The position numbers and the translations under genes were made by a program. Below are positions 24,708 to 36,633 of a DNA stretch of 64,000 nucleotides, piece by piece. This stretch comes from Baylisascaris procyonis (lineage: Eukaryota; Nematoda; Chromadorea; Rhabditida; Ascarididae): NCBI GenBank assembly GCA_037389465.1, contig JAZARR010000187.1, positions 1,612,001 to 1,676,000 of the forward strand, in the 5' to 3' direction. The notes beneath the pieces were generated by a model, which made no database searches, was not told the DNA's origin, and saw nothing but the letters and a program-made list of their open reading frames with translations. Within the stretch, counting starts at the first letter, position 1, and each line of letters opens with the position of its first letter.

Positions 24708-27700
24708 ATGTCGATAAGCAGATCAATGATTTTTTTGATTTATCGTCGATTGAACACTACTATATTGAATCGTTCTAATTTCTTTATAACTTTTCCTCAA
24801 CAATTTCAACCCTCTTCATGTCTGCATTTATCGGGTATGATCTTTGATCTTATTTCTACTATTTCTGAGTTATTTTGCTTGTTAGTATGGGCAACTTTGG
24901 GAGATAGTTGAGAGGAAATTGAGGGGGGGGGGGGAACGAATTATCAAAAAGGAACGTCATTATATCGGTAGCTGATCGAAGGATACCTAGATCTTCCAAT
25001 AACTGGTCATCCGTTCAAGATAGAAAGCATCTTGGGTAATTGTGCTTTCCGCGAAGTCAATCTGAAGTTCAAGTCAGCTCTCCATCTAAGCCTTGGCTAC
25101 TAAAATTTAGGATTAATGTTTTGATATTTTCGTGCTGTATGTCGATATGTGGAGGCGCAAATGCTCGAGCGCAATTGTCATGTCACCACAATGTATGCGC
25201 TTTTCCATATATACCATTATGAAACATTTAACGTTAAGCTCGGCTAATTTCTTTACTCGTGCAGAATAAAGAGTACTAATACCTTTGGTATTTCCGTTTA
25301 TATCTACGTGTTGCATTGTTTGTTCGTTTGAAATTAATGTATTGAAGTTTGAATTGACTGAACATTCTCTTTTTGTATCGTAAAAGAAAATACAATTTGA
25401 GGCCTAAATTGTTTCAATGGAAGTTTAATGGCTAAATTCTATCGGACAAATGACTTAATGTTAGTGAAATTGTTTCAATTGCAGCTATAGATCATATTCG
25501 AGTGAAAAGTTCGCAAGGCAATGAGTCATCTAAAAATGTTGAAAACGAAGGGGAGAATGAAGTGAACAAGGAAGAACCTACTCAGCCGAGATCACCATTC
25601 AACGATCCCAATTTAAGTAAGTGGAAGTCATATGGTGAATTTAGAAAGTTTTTAAAATATGTTGCGTATATTTGAAAAATGTGGGAATATTTAAAGTGAT
25701 TTGTTGAATTACTCGAGATTAAAGTCTCAAAATTTAGAAAATCTCGAAGATATTGGATGTGGGTTAAATATGACTAAGAACGGCCGCAAAACCGGATCGA
25801 TTTTCGTCCTAGGACCGGATCGGTGTTAGCCGTAGAACCGGATCGGTGTTGACCGTAGAACCGGATCCATATTGAGATTCCGACAGGAGTACCATTGTTT
25901 TGTTGCTGTCAAAATAGTATCAAAACATTAAATAGATGAATAAATATTAGAAAATTTTATTTTTAATATCCGACAATATAGATGCGGTATTTATTTTCAG
26001 TGCGTCGTTTACGTATTTATATGTTGATCGTTGGTGGATGCACTTTTGTTGTCTCGTATTTCGCACTCAAACCGTTCTTCTCTAATCAATTCTCAAATAT
26101 CAACTCCGATTTGAATGCAACACCAATCGATATGGATGAATTCTTAAAGACGTTTATACCATCAGGAGAGGTTCGTCAAAGATTTCTATGCGCGACCTGA
26201 AATTAAGACAATAAAAATTCCATTTCGGTAGGATTTTCGATATTAATAAAAAATCTCTTTGTTTTCTTCAATAATTTAGAGGAAATATTAAATTTCCGGA
26301 AGTGTTTTTATTTTATTTTATTTTTATTTTTTATTTTTTGATTCTTTGAAAATGAATGAAAATTAGATTGATAATCAGATTTGTTAAGTGAGCATATAGG
26401 GTAATTCCACCACCGATCGTACAATCGTAAGGAATGCATATCGGAAGCATGAAAGGTTTTTTTCGTAAGCTTATCACTGATAAGATTATTGGTGCTATAT
26501 GATGGATATTCTTTTGCAGGTAAAGCGGATAGTCCATTTTCCAAATCAAGGTAGAGCAGTTGCATGGCTACATGATGGTGCAATTATCAATGGTAAACCG
26601 GTAAATTTCTGTTGTTTTTTTTTTAGTACTTGCTTCTAGTTAATTAAGGGGATATCTATTTTTATGCATATGTTAGGTTTAGGAAGAATTTACCACATTA
26701 TTTAAAGACGGTATTCGAGTTTGTTTCGTTATAGATGGATCAAAATCTACTCTCTTTTGATTTATTCTTGTTCCGTATAAACGATAGTTTTTTAAATATT
26801 GACTGTGAAAAAAAAAATTCATTTGATTGGTTTTCGGAAATCTAAATGTCAAAGACGATCGCAGATAGTGTTGGCCTGGGGTCGGGGTCTTGAATTTCCG
26901 GTTCTTCCGGTTTTTGGGTTTCGAATTGGTTGTTTTATTTTTTTTTTCAAGCTGGATGTTTTTCATGTAAAAAAAAAGTTTATTACTTGCCCAATACTTT
27001 CTTTCAGGCAAACCATTTAATAGTGGTTATTAAATACGATAGAAGAGAAGGTCGTCCGGTGGAACATTTTCGTGCTGAGGTCAGAGCTAAAGAAAAGGAA
27101 CTTGGTATTCCATTGAGAAATGGAGTCCAAATCGAGGATTACTTCGGTTTTACCTCTCTTAAGTAAGTTCTCTTTTGGAAAATATCTGTGGATGGGAATG
27201 TGGTTAGTAGTTTAGCACCTTTGATTGTGGGATACACCCGAGTGCGGTGGAAAAATGTTGCCAAATTGCGTTGATGGTTAACTGTACGCATATTTTCAGA
27301 TACGATACTAATGACAGGCTGTAATCCTGAAAAGGTTTTCAGTCTTTAATGATTTACCCATAGCGCCTGCAATGTTTAGAGAGTTTTCGGTCTTGAATGA
27401 TTTACCCGTAGCACTGACATCTTCACCATAACTTTGAAAGCACATTCGTTGATCCCCCACACTCATCGATTGAGTTTTGGATCTTTGACCCTGATAGCAC
27501 TCCAACAAATATCAATCCATATGAGTATAAGAGGAATGTGAAAATAAAAATAAAGGAAAGGTTTTATAATAAATTATAAAAATCGCACATTGAATCGAAA
27601 TTTCAATGTTTTTTAATGTGCTTTTTGTCATACGATCTCTGCTACATATTCCAGTGATGACCAGTAGTGACCAGTGACCATACGTTCAAACAGGTTGCTT

Positions 27701-28114
27701 ATTTTAATGACTTCATCGCGTAAACTTTGAAATGAACGAAGACAGAATAAGGTTTTGCATAGGAAACTGACCGATTAAACTTTGTGATCGCGTGGACATT
27801 TTACTCAGGTGTTTTACTGTCGGTTATGTATGCAAGGGGCTCAGAGATGGAGAACGATTTGCTAAAGGACGGAGTGGTGGTCTGTATTATTGGAAAACAT
27901 TCGACTCTGCTGCGGTATGATGGGATCATACCGCTGCAGGATCGAGTCCTCTATGACGTCATTTTTAGAATGCTTCATCCTGCATGACGTCATAAATATA
28001 TTCTTCAGATTGCTCGAGCTATTGATTGGTCTTGCGATCCTTGCTTTCTTGGCGAGTCAGTATAGTCGTTTGATAGCGACAAGAATTGCCCAAAAGAAGG
28101 CGAAAGGCGGCTGA
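24708..28114 (+). CDS. Paraplegin-type mitochondrial membrane-domain protein lacking AAA+ and protease domains
   Basis: Six exons: 24708-24834, 25485-25616, 26001-26170, 26520-26600, 27008-27162 and 28009-28114 (TGA). All junctions are GT-AG and in phase, giving 256 residues. Residues 1-43 are rich in Arg, Ser and hydrophobics with almost no acidic residues, like a mitochondrial presequence. A charged linker follows, then TM1 (about 94-113, MLIVGGCTFVVSYFAL), a soluble domain (about 125-221) and TM2 (about 223-240, LLELLIGLAILAFLA). The soluble domain resembles the FtsH extracellular domain of paraplegin (SPG7), a subunit of the inner-membrane m-AAA protease: compare SGEVKRIVHFP, WLHDGAIINGKP and AEVRAKEKELGIP. 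In known m-AAA subunits an ATPase and a zinc peptidase follow TM2. Here the frame stops 16 residues after TM2 (RIAQKKAKGG). I see no Walker motifs or HEXXH downstream in the window. It is either a real short paralogue, a truncated gene, or a gene whose remaining exons use an unseen donor. Confidence 0.8.
25791..25866. repeat. 23 bp tandem repeat (ACCGGATCG core)
   Basis: ACCGGAT recurs at 25791, 25814, 25837 and 25860, a strict 23-bp period. The two middle units share TCGGTGTT and CCGTAGA. It lies in intron 2 of the paraplegin-like gene. Confidence 0.8.
27335..27412. repeat. 30 bp direct repeat, 48 bp apart
   Basis: Copies at 27335-27364 and 27383-27412 differ at three positions. The shared core is AATGATTTACCC. 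It lies in intron 5 of the paraplegin-like gene. Confidence 0.75.
27912..27934. other. Perfect hairpin, 10-bp stem, GGG loop
   Basis: GCGGTATGAT, loop GGG, then ATCATACCGC. It sits in intron 5, 19 bp before the first of two CRE palindromes. Confidence 0.8.
27953..27993. promoter_or_regulatory. Pair of CRE/ATF palindromes
   Basis: ATGACGTCAT occurs exactly at 27953-27962 and 27984-27993. TGACGTCA is the consensus site for CREB/ATF bZIP factors. The second copy ends 15 nt before the acceptor of the last exon. Confidence 0.5.
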
Positions 28115-31100
28115 TACAGTGATTAGATTATACAGTTGCTGTTGCTTGAATATATATGTATGGCTATTCACGGCAACGCTAAATCCATGATAGAATATTT
28201 TCATAAATTGTGTCAAAAGCGCCGATTGGTAAAGTTATCGTTGTACCTTTATGCAATAGGGTGCTAAAGGGGGGGGGGGTATTATTGGCTTTCATATGGT
28301 GAGCCTTGTTTATATTGTATTGTTTAGAAATAAAACAATCAATATTATTGCTTACTATTTATCGTCTAGCACATCAATAATCGTCTAGCATATTCTTCTT
28401 TAAGACACTATGGTTTAAAATTGTTTCTTAGTGAATGCTTTTATTATTCAATTAGGTTGTCGTTGTATTGTATGGATTACGGTGTGAAAGGTGCTAGCGT
28501 TAAATAGTTTTTTATATTTTGAGCAGCAACTCTATAAATACATCTTCTCGTTTTTTTTTTTTTAATAAAACCATGCATACCTCACTTTTTATCTGTTTCG
28601 GTTTCGATTTTTAGGTGGTACAAATAGGCTGGGAAAGGAAATGGGGGGGGGGGCAAGGAGTGGAGGGGGGGAGGGAACATTGTTCTAGCAGATAGCATCC
28701 TTAAAGACAAAGAAGAATTGCGAGAATCTCGAAAGCGAATATCAATTTTAATTATAATTTGACGCAACCATTAATAAATTTCTTCTCTCGAAATTTTTGA
28801 ATGTGTGAAAATTTCTTATAAAATTTTTATGTTTTCTTTACCAACAAATGCGTAAAAACAAGATCTGCATTTTATTGCCCTTCTAAATTTTGCCGTTTGA
28901 TATTTCCACTTCAATTTATGAGGACTACCTTGCCAACACAATATACAGGTATAGAACATCTTGAAATGAAGTATCTGTATTATTATTTTTGTTGGCTTCC
29001 ATATTGTTAAGGAATTCCCTCGACAAATGTGCAAAACCGATTCAACATACTTCGATGAAAATCAACAGTGATATGTCCCCAGTGAAATATTTCTTTCGAA
29101 GACCAATTCAATGCTGTATTGAGAGTGCATCAATGACTCAATTATGGTTTAATCAACACCTGCAGGATATCCTATAGTTGTTGTATTACCATCGCCTCCA
29201 TATCCGTCCTTTCCTTTATCCTTTTGGATCTACCGAATTCCGGTTGATTGCCTAACGGTGTCCGCAAACTGACCAAAATGAATATGAAAGGCTTAATGAT
29301 AGTACTTTACAGCATGGAACTTTTTTGGGTAAAATATAACCGCAACTCTGGTTTAATTAAAATCAGTAACATAGAAAGTTCGTAGAAGGCCAATCAATAA
29401 AGAAGGAAATTCCCGAGCTCTGAGGGAACAAAATGCGAGCGATGATGAAGGTTGTTTCCGATCGATGCTCGTTCGATGATTCTTCCTTCAGGCAGGATTG
29501 AAAGTCAACTTGCATATTGAATGAAAACTTGTCTCCTGGCCTGCATCAAACATCTTACAGGATTCTGCTCCCCTTTAGTGCAGTCTTAACATTGAAAAAG
29601 TCGCCACGAGATATTCAGGAATGATCAGGTGATCGGTATCCGTGACATCTTTGCTTCGCTTTTAAAACAAATTACCTGCAAGGTTTGCCAACGTCCTTTC
29701 GATAGCGCTGTCCAACAATCTACTTTTTACTAATCCCGACATTTTCACTTAGAGTTTCAATGGGAAAATCCATACAATATGCTGCGAGCACCTATGGAAT
29801 AAGGATTTCACGAATATGAAATGGATTGCAGTTGGCATTATTAGAGGTGACCGGTAAAGTCACTACATGACCGGCGGGTTGGTTTTTATAGGTAGGCGAT
29901 CCTTGGAACGGTCATGAATGGATGCAGAAAATTTTAATAAATTATCAACACATGATGAATCACGATTCCCATAGCATTAAAGTGGAATATTTATGTTGAC
30001 GGATATTGTGGATGCCAATTGCTCGACTGACTTTATTAAGAGATTATTAAACAACAAAAATTTGCGAACAGCAAAAACACTTTATGGTTTAATGAAAGTT
30101 GTTTTTAGTCACGATAGAGTTGTTAAAAATATTATTGTTGATAAACGCTAACGACAAATATTATTATTAATAAAGCTATTGACAGCCGGCTGATTGTGGA
30201 ACAGCTGACTTACGCCAGCTGTCAGGAAGGGGGAGGTTGACGTCAACAATTTCTACAAAACATTTACATTCAGTTTTTATCTTTATTACTGCTATACTTC
30301 CGGTCAATTGTCTCAAAACCCGAGCATATTTTCTTCCTCATCAGAGGCACTTTTGAAATTCTAACACTGGGCAATTAATTGCCCTTCAAGTGCGCAAATT
30401 TCCGCCTATAAATCAGCCTAGCAACACTGAATTTTATTGGCTTAATAAATAAATTGACTTAGCAATTAAGCCTACAATATTGGCCTAACAACATAATGAT
30501 ATACTAATATTCAACATAAATTAGTCACCTAGCATTTAGCCTAAATTGGTTGCGATAATTATAAGACGAATCTGTGGAATAATAAAGAAATATTGGTGAT
30601 TATCTCTAGCCTCAAGTCATCAGATATCGCCGATCCACTGCACACTTCACGATAAAACAAGCAAATAAAAACATTTACATATGGATGTTAAATCACTTTC
30701 AAGAGTAATCAAAAACAGCCGATCACAAATCGACGAAAAACACCGTCATATCCTCAAAAATTGCTTTAATGTGCTAAATTATAAAATATCTAACATCTAA
30801 ACATATCAGATTTCATTCAACATATATTCTTATCCTCCAATTCCATGAAAAAAGAAGGATTAATTAAGGCATTATTGAAATAAACAATAGAAGAGTGGAT
30901 GAATACGTCTGTTCAATGAGCAACAACTTTGTATAAGAAAGCTGATTCCAGGGAAACAAGAAGGAATTAGCGAAGCAATCAGAGGATGTCTTTATAATTT
31001 CCACCGGATAGACGTGGTACCTCTCTTACTTCAGTTATTTTCAAGTTCCATCCCCCTCAGTGATGTCCTCCGCTAAATCCGCTTTAATCTCACTTATTTT

Positions 31101-31670
31101 TGTTCAAGGCTAAAGTTACGACTTATTCCAGAAATATAACACCCCCCATTTCCCTCCCTTTTTGAGATTTTTTAAAGGATATTGAAAGGTCGTATAAATA
31201 AACAATTAAAACCCGTATAATATAAAATTCTAAACATTTATCGAGTAATATAATAAACCTAATTTGATGCATAATGAAGTAATAAAGCTTCAATCCATTA
31301 AAAAACAATCAATGAGTCATAAATCATCCTCAACTAAATAACAAAAAAAAAAAAACGGTTAAATTTCCAACTGTCAAGCATTGTAACTCATCGAATGAAA
31401 GACCAATCAATATCAGCATCAGTAACAATAACCTAGAAAAGCAAACAAATGGGAAAGGGGACAAAAGAGTTGAGGGGATGAGGAGTGGTGAAATATCCCA
31501 ATAGATTTATTAGTGGTTAATTCATGTCTAAAATTATTGTCAGGTTTTTTCTTTCATATAATTTTTAAAAATATCCCTCTCCGATAAAGAATTCGCCTGA
31601 ATGGAGCTCGGCGATTTATCGACTCATTTTTCAACAAGAAAATTTAATGCCTAATCACAGTATTAATATT
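28115..31670. other. Intergenic region; no recognised gene
   Basis: Lies between the convergent paraplegin-like (+) and DMAC2L (-) genes. It includes an 11-G run at 28269-28279, an AATAAA at 28329, another 11-G run at 28643-28653, and otherwise AT-rich sequence with stops in all frames. I looked here specifically for missing AAA+ or peptidase exons and saw none. Confidence 0.5.
28329..28334 (+). terminator. Candidate poly(A) signal of the paraplegin-like gene
   Basis: AATAAA, about 215 nt after the TGA at 28112-28114, on the same strand. It suggests the short transcript could be a genuine mature mRNA. Confidence 0.4.
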
Positions 31671-34600
31671 TTATTCATATCCATAGCCAACTTTATCTTC
31701 CTTAGGGAATGTCACTCTACATCGTGGTAATGCAAGTCGAAGTTGCCTTAGCATACCTTGACGATTGCTAACGTATGGTAAAAAATAGCAATGAAGACGT
31801 CGTAATGCTTTCAATTTTGTCAACCAATAAACCGCACCGTCGGTAATCGCCGGATTTAATACTATTTCCTTAAATAAGGCAAACGTTAGCCATTTCTGCT
31901 TATCGATATCCTGAATTTGAATAACACAGCGGTAAAATAGTGATAAAAAACCATCCAAAGGTTTTAACTGACGAGTTTATGGTAACTGTGGGATAATGTG
32001 AGACTATAGTTTATGAACGCAAAACGCTTGATTTATAATTCGGACGAAGCGGAATCACGATTCGATTTTCCGGTTCTCCAATTTTTTCAGTTTTTCCCAA
32101 TTTTCCGGTTTTCCGATTAGATTGCCCGATTGGCATATTTTCTTGGATTTAGTTACCTCCTAGTTCATTGGCAATATTGAATCGTCACCTGAAATTTTTG
32201 TTTCAACCCTCAACTCTATATTTAAAATAAGCCAACTGGGTTACCCGATGCGATCAGAAATTATATACCGCGTTAACGATAACATCACATCATCTACTTG
32301 ACTGTCAGTGAACAATATGCAAAAAGAGAACAGCCCAGGATTCCGGACGGAATAAAGCCGATTACGAATGGAATAGGTCGAATAAACGCATCGCTTAAGA
32401 AGAGAATTTCCATCGATGCAATTATGGAACTGGTAAACCCCTCCGATCCAAGAAAACCTATAAAATCATCATCCACAATTTATCTAAAGAATCTCAAAAA
32501 TATTTTCTTCGAACGAATAAACAAACCAAATCTGTCAACGTTCGAGCCGGTCTTCCAAGTGCCAACTCTCGAATAGCCTCATCACCAAAATAATCGCAGA
32601 AATTCAATTTGAGTGTATTCAATTGACGGCATTCACGAAAATAGGCGAATCCTGAATTTGCCACCGCTGAATCACTAGCGTCCACCTGAATTGTGACGAT
32701 CACTTTTACTTTCGGACAGCTCGGAAAAACCTCTTCCTGCTGTCCCCTCCCCTCTCAATCCCACCTCGGAATGTGAAAAACTGAAGGATTTGAGGCCTTT
32801 ATTTCAAGAAAATATGTGAGCGGTCAATTGTCAATTATCTTCGCAAATCTGATCCTTCCATTAGCATCCCTGCCGGAAGAGAGGAGAAGACAGTACGTCC
32901 CGGAATGACGGCTTCCTATTACCACAAGTGCCCTTATATTTCTGCTGAACAGTGACAAAAAGATGATAAACAACAGAGTGTAAAGATCGAAAAAAAAAAA
33001 AAAAACGATTCGTACGCTATAACAAAATGCAGAACTCTACGCCAAGCGGCAGATCAATGAACACTAGCCAACTTGTTCAGGAACTTGAACATCCTTGTTG
33101 CAACTCTGCAGGAAACAACATTACCTCAAGGTGAACCTAAGTCTACACCTATTAGGCGCATTAGAGGCTCGCTTTTCATCGTCTAGTCGTCATAGTCGTC
33201 GCGCGATAGGCAAGACGGGGATATACCAGAGCTATAGGGGAATATCTAAAGGATGCGCGGATACAACAGATTTTGATCTCTGGGAGTTTTATTCAGATAC
33301 AATTTCAAAAAACCGTCTGGAAGTCTTTTTTTTTTTGAATAATTAAAAAGCATCTATAATATGCTAAAAATATAGCGATAAGACCAGTAATAAACCGTTA
33401 AGGAGGAATAATAAAATCTCAGAACAGAGATGCGATCCGCAGATATCAACCTTTACGAATATAAGATAGAAACTCTTCTACAGCGGTTTCTGATTTTTCT
33501 ACCTTTCAGATAGCAGCACAATCAGTTCTCTAGAGTTCTCGGAACATCAGTGCCAACTCCCCCCCCCCCCCTCCCCGGAACTGAAAGAAAAACCTATCGG
33601 CTGTCTGTATGAACATCTTCTCAGTTGAATAAAGTCTGATCTTTGAAACAACCAACCCGGAAGAGAGGCTGAGAAAAATCATGCAGGCATCTGGTAGTTA
33701 GAAGATTGGATAACTGCAATAGTATCAGTGGTGGCTAATTTGAACGCCTGAAGAGAAAAAATCAGGCATCTTAAATGTGATCGGTAATATAGTATAATAA
33801 TGAATGCAAAACAATAGACTCCAGTAACTATAAATAATAAAATGGAATATATATATAACAGCGCTAACCTTGACAATATAAGTTTTTGGAGCGTTCGACC
33901 ATCGTGTATCATGCGCCATATCACTTTCAGTTGGCAATTTTGATGTGAAATATTCCTTCTCTAATTCTTTTATTTTATCATCATCGAATTCTGGCTAAAA
34001 ATCACCAAAATTTTCTTTATGTCTAAAGTTTTTGTGCAAAATTATTCGATTCTTTTTAAACTTTTAATTTTCCATCTACGCAAAATACTATTCACCACGT
34101 TGGCGTTCTGGTAGCTCAATTGGTAAAGCAAGAGCGCGATAATCCACTTATGAACGGTTCGATTCCATAAACGAGTGGACTTTTGTGTTCACCGTTTATT
34201 AAGATGATGAACATGTTAATTTTTTTAAAAGCTTCACATTAAAATAATGTAACGACAAACCTCACGATAAGAATTGAAAATGAAAAGAAAAACCATAAAT
34301 AAAGTTTAATCAATTGCTAGAATCTATAAAAATATTTCGTCAAAGAAAGACGTATTTCCAAGGGTAAAAGCACCTCTCTATTTAAAGTAATATTTGCATA
34401 ATCCTGTATGGAAAATTTATGGCAATCAGCTCTTCATAAAATCCCTCTCTTTTAATTTCCTTTTTTTTGCCGTATTAGAAATGAGTTAAATTGTCTCTGA
34501 ACAACTCTCCACTTTCGCAGAAAAAATAATCTGTACCTTTCTTTTTTTTTAAATAAATTAAGAGAAAATTTTTTACAACCTAAGCCTAAAATTTACAACT

Positions 34601-36027
34601 TATTTACATAAAATCACAGCATTGTTTATAATTTGTGAAAAAATTGTATCACTCGCTTAACACATATTTAGTTCTGACAGTTCAACGTATACATGTTAAT
34701 TCAAAGCTATTTTATTTTTATGTCCCCCAAATAATACAGGTAACAATCGTTCTTTAATATGGCATCATCACTGAAAACTTTTTTGAATTTCGAATTACGC
34801 CAAATTTCCATTTGAACATCTATGCAGAACTTTCTGGAAATGTAGCTAAGTTTGGAAATGAATTTTCTGGAAATAAACTTTCTAGAAAAAGTTTGGAAAT
34901 AAAAACTTTGAAATAAAACAACTTTCTGAAAACAAAAGCTATAAAAAGTTCATCTGACTGCCACTAGTCAATCGAGATCGATTCAACGATCAAAAGTTTT
35001 CTCAAAGAAATTTGAATAATAACCGAAATTACTATTTTTGGAAGAAAAATAAAAATAAAACCGCAAAAAATAGCAATAATAAAACCAACCAAATCAAATA
35101 CATCATAACCGAAAAGTTTTATATATTTCCGCATTTCAGAAATACCCGTTATTTGTGTATCGTCGCTCATTGTCACCTTAAATGAAAACTTTTTAATGCA
35201 AAAAATTGGAAGTAAAGAAGATAAGAAGTACAAGAAAACAGGTAAATACGCCTGTTTCCTTACAACCTCCAATCCGTTTTCCATCTCAGATGTCGTCGAG
35301 GATGAGGAAAGGGAGAGGAAAGTGTACCTCCAAGGAGATTAGGAGGGAAGATGTACCGTCGGAAACGAAGTGGGGAAGTCGGTGCGACTTCAGTTACAAA
35401 GTTTTAACACCAACACCACCCAAATAAAATGGAATTATATTCTCAAGAACACAGAGAAAGTGGGGCAGGTGCTAAACGAAGGAAAGGTAAGGACAGATCA
35501 GGACATCATGAACAAGAATCCTCACAGGAAGCCTCGCCTGCGATCAAAACCGTACAATACCTTCAGACTTCATTCAGAACTCAACGAGTTTCTGGGCAAC
35601 AAAGAGCAAGGTTAGGTATATTTCCTAGTCAATTCTAGAGGCATCAAACATCCTGACGCAAACTGCTTAGGAACGAAATCACTACAGATCTGATCTTTCA
35701 TATATCACAGCAATATGGGTAGCAAATATTAAAACAAAATATAAATATACACTAAAACATTTTATTTTCGAAGAGTCAAGAAATAAGATTTTACAAAAAG
35801 CAAAGATTTTCAGAATTTTTTTGGAAATTTACAAGAAATTTTAGTTGGTAATTTTAGAAAAAAATTGGAAAAAGAAGATAAAATCGAACCTGAGTACATC
35901 CGCATTCCATTAGCCATTCTAAGCACGCTAAATCTGGCCCAAGTATCTCCACTCGTTCCACTCTGAATCTAAAAAAATTTTGTTTTTTTGAATAAACATA
36001 TTCAACCTTATCTCTTCTCCTTAGAAC

Positions 36028-36082
<55 letters not shown>

Positions 36083-36630
36083 AATTAAAGTAGTAGAAGA
36101 ATTCGATCAAAATTGATACTATAGGAGAAATACCTAAATATTTAAATAATGAAGTATTTAAATATTCATCTGGAATTTGAACGACTAATATGGAATATAA
36201 AATAATTCCGCATAAACGTTTTTAATAAGTTTCAGAAAAAAAAAGCGACTGCAGATTTAAGGCAATCAATTTATGAAATGTACAAAATAAAAAAGAGCTA
36301 AATAAACCTTAATCCTTCAAAGATGCATATTCAAAACACAATTATAAAATTACTGATCGTAATACCTTTATAGATTTGAGCATAAGTTGGAACTTTATCG
36401 ATTTTCTCGATTGCTGCCTTAAATATGGGTCAAAAAATCATACTTCATAAACCTATATTGTATTTAAAAAATATTAAAATTTGAATAAAAAGAAAAAAAG
36501 CTAACTTATTGGAAAATATTTCCGCAAATCGTCGTCTAATACTATAAATTCGAAATGCTGCAGCGGCTGAAACTCGACGATACTGATCGATGGATACCCC
36601 TAAAGGTAATCGAAGAAGCCGCCATCTCAT
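31671..36630 (-). CDS. DMAC2L: ATP synthase coupling factor B / subunit s (DMAC2-like)
   Basis: Factor B is a small leucine-rich mitochondrial protein associated with ATP synthase. Six exons on the minus strand: 36630-36506, 35962-35890, 35176-35110, 33990-33869, 32685-32527, and a last exon from 31868 (or 31910) to 31671 (TAA). All junctions are GT-AG and in phase, giving 247 residues, or 261 with the upstream acceptor. The first 41 residues are rich in Arg and Ala (MRWRLLRLPLG), like a mitochondrial presequence. Motif EILGPDLACLEWLMECG (about 47-63) matches the GPD-A--EWL signature of factor B. Degenerate leucine-rich repeats follow (VDASDSAVANSGF, LTKLKALRRLH). The 31868 acceptor aligns better with the family because it avoids a 14-residue insertion. 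The start ATG is 1 nt after an AG acceptor. Confidence 0.88.
34105..34178 (+). pseudogene. tRNA-like sequence with A and B boxes (probable tRNA pseudogene or SINE fragment)
   Basis: TAGCTCAATTGGT (34112-34124) is a full A-box match and GGTTCGATTCC (34156-34166) a full B-box match, spaced as in a tRNA gene. The D-arm pairs three of four bases, but the acceptor and anticodon stems do not pair well, so a working tRNA is unlikely. It lies in an intron of DMAC2L on the opposite strand. Confidence 0.5.
36031..36078. repeat. (AT)24 microsatellite
   Basis: Uninterrupted AT dinucleotides, 48 bp, in the first intron region of DMAC2L. Confidence 0.95.
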
Positions 36631-36631
36631 C

Positions 36632-36633
36632 CT
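36632..36633 (-). promoter_or_regulatory. Likely trans-splice acceptor of DMAC2L
   Basis: The minus strand reads TTCTGGATTACAG, then one G, then the ATG at 36630. This leaves a one-base gene-specific leader, compatible with spliced-leader addition. Confidence 0.5.

Noticed and set aside
32298..32576. 92-codon plus-strand frame
   Set aside because: It overlaps a confirmed DMAC2L exon and its intron on the opposite strand, has no ATG start, and has no recognised homology.
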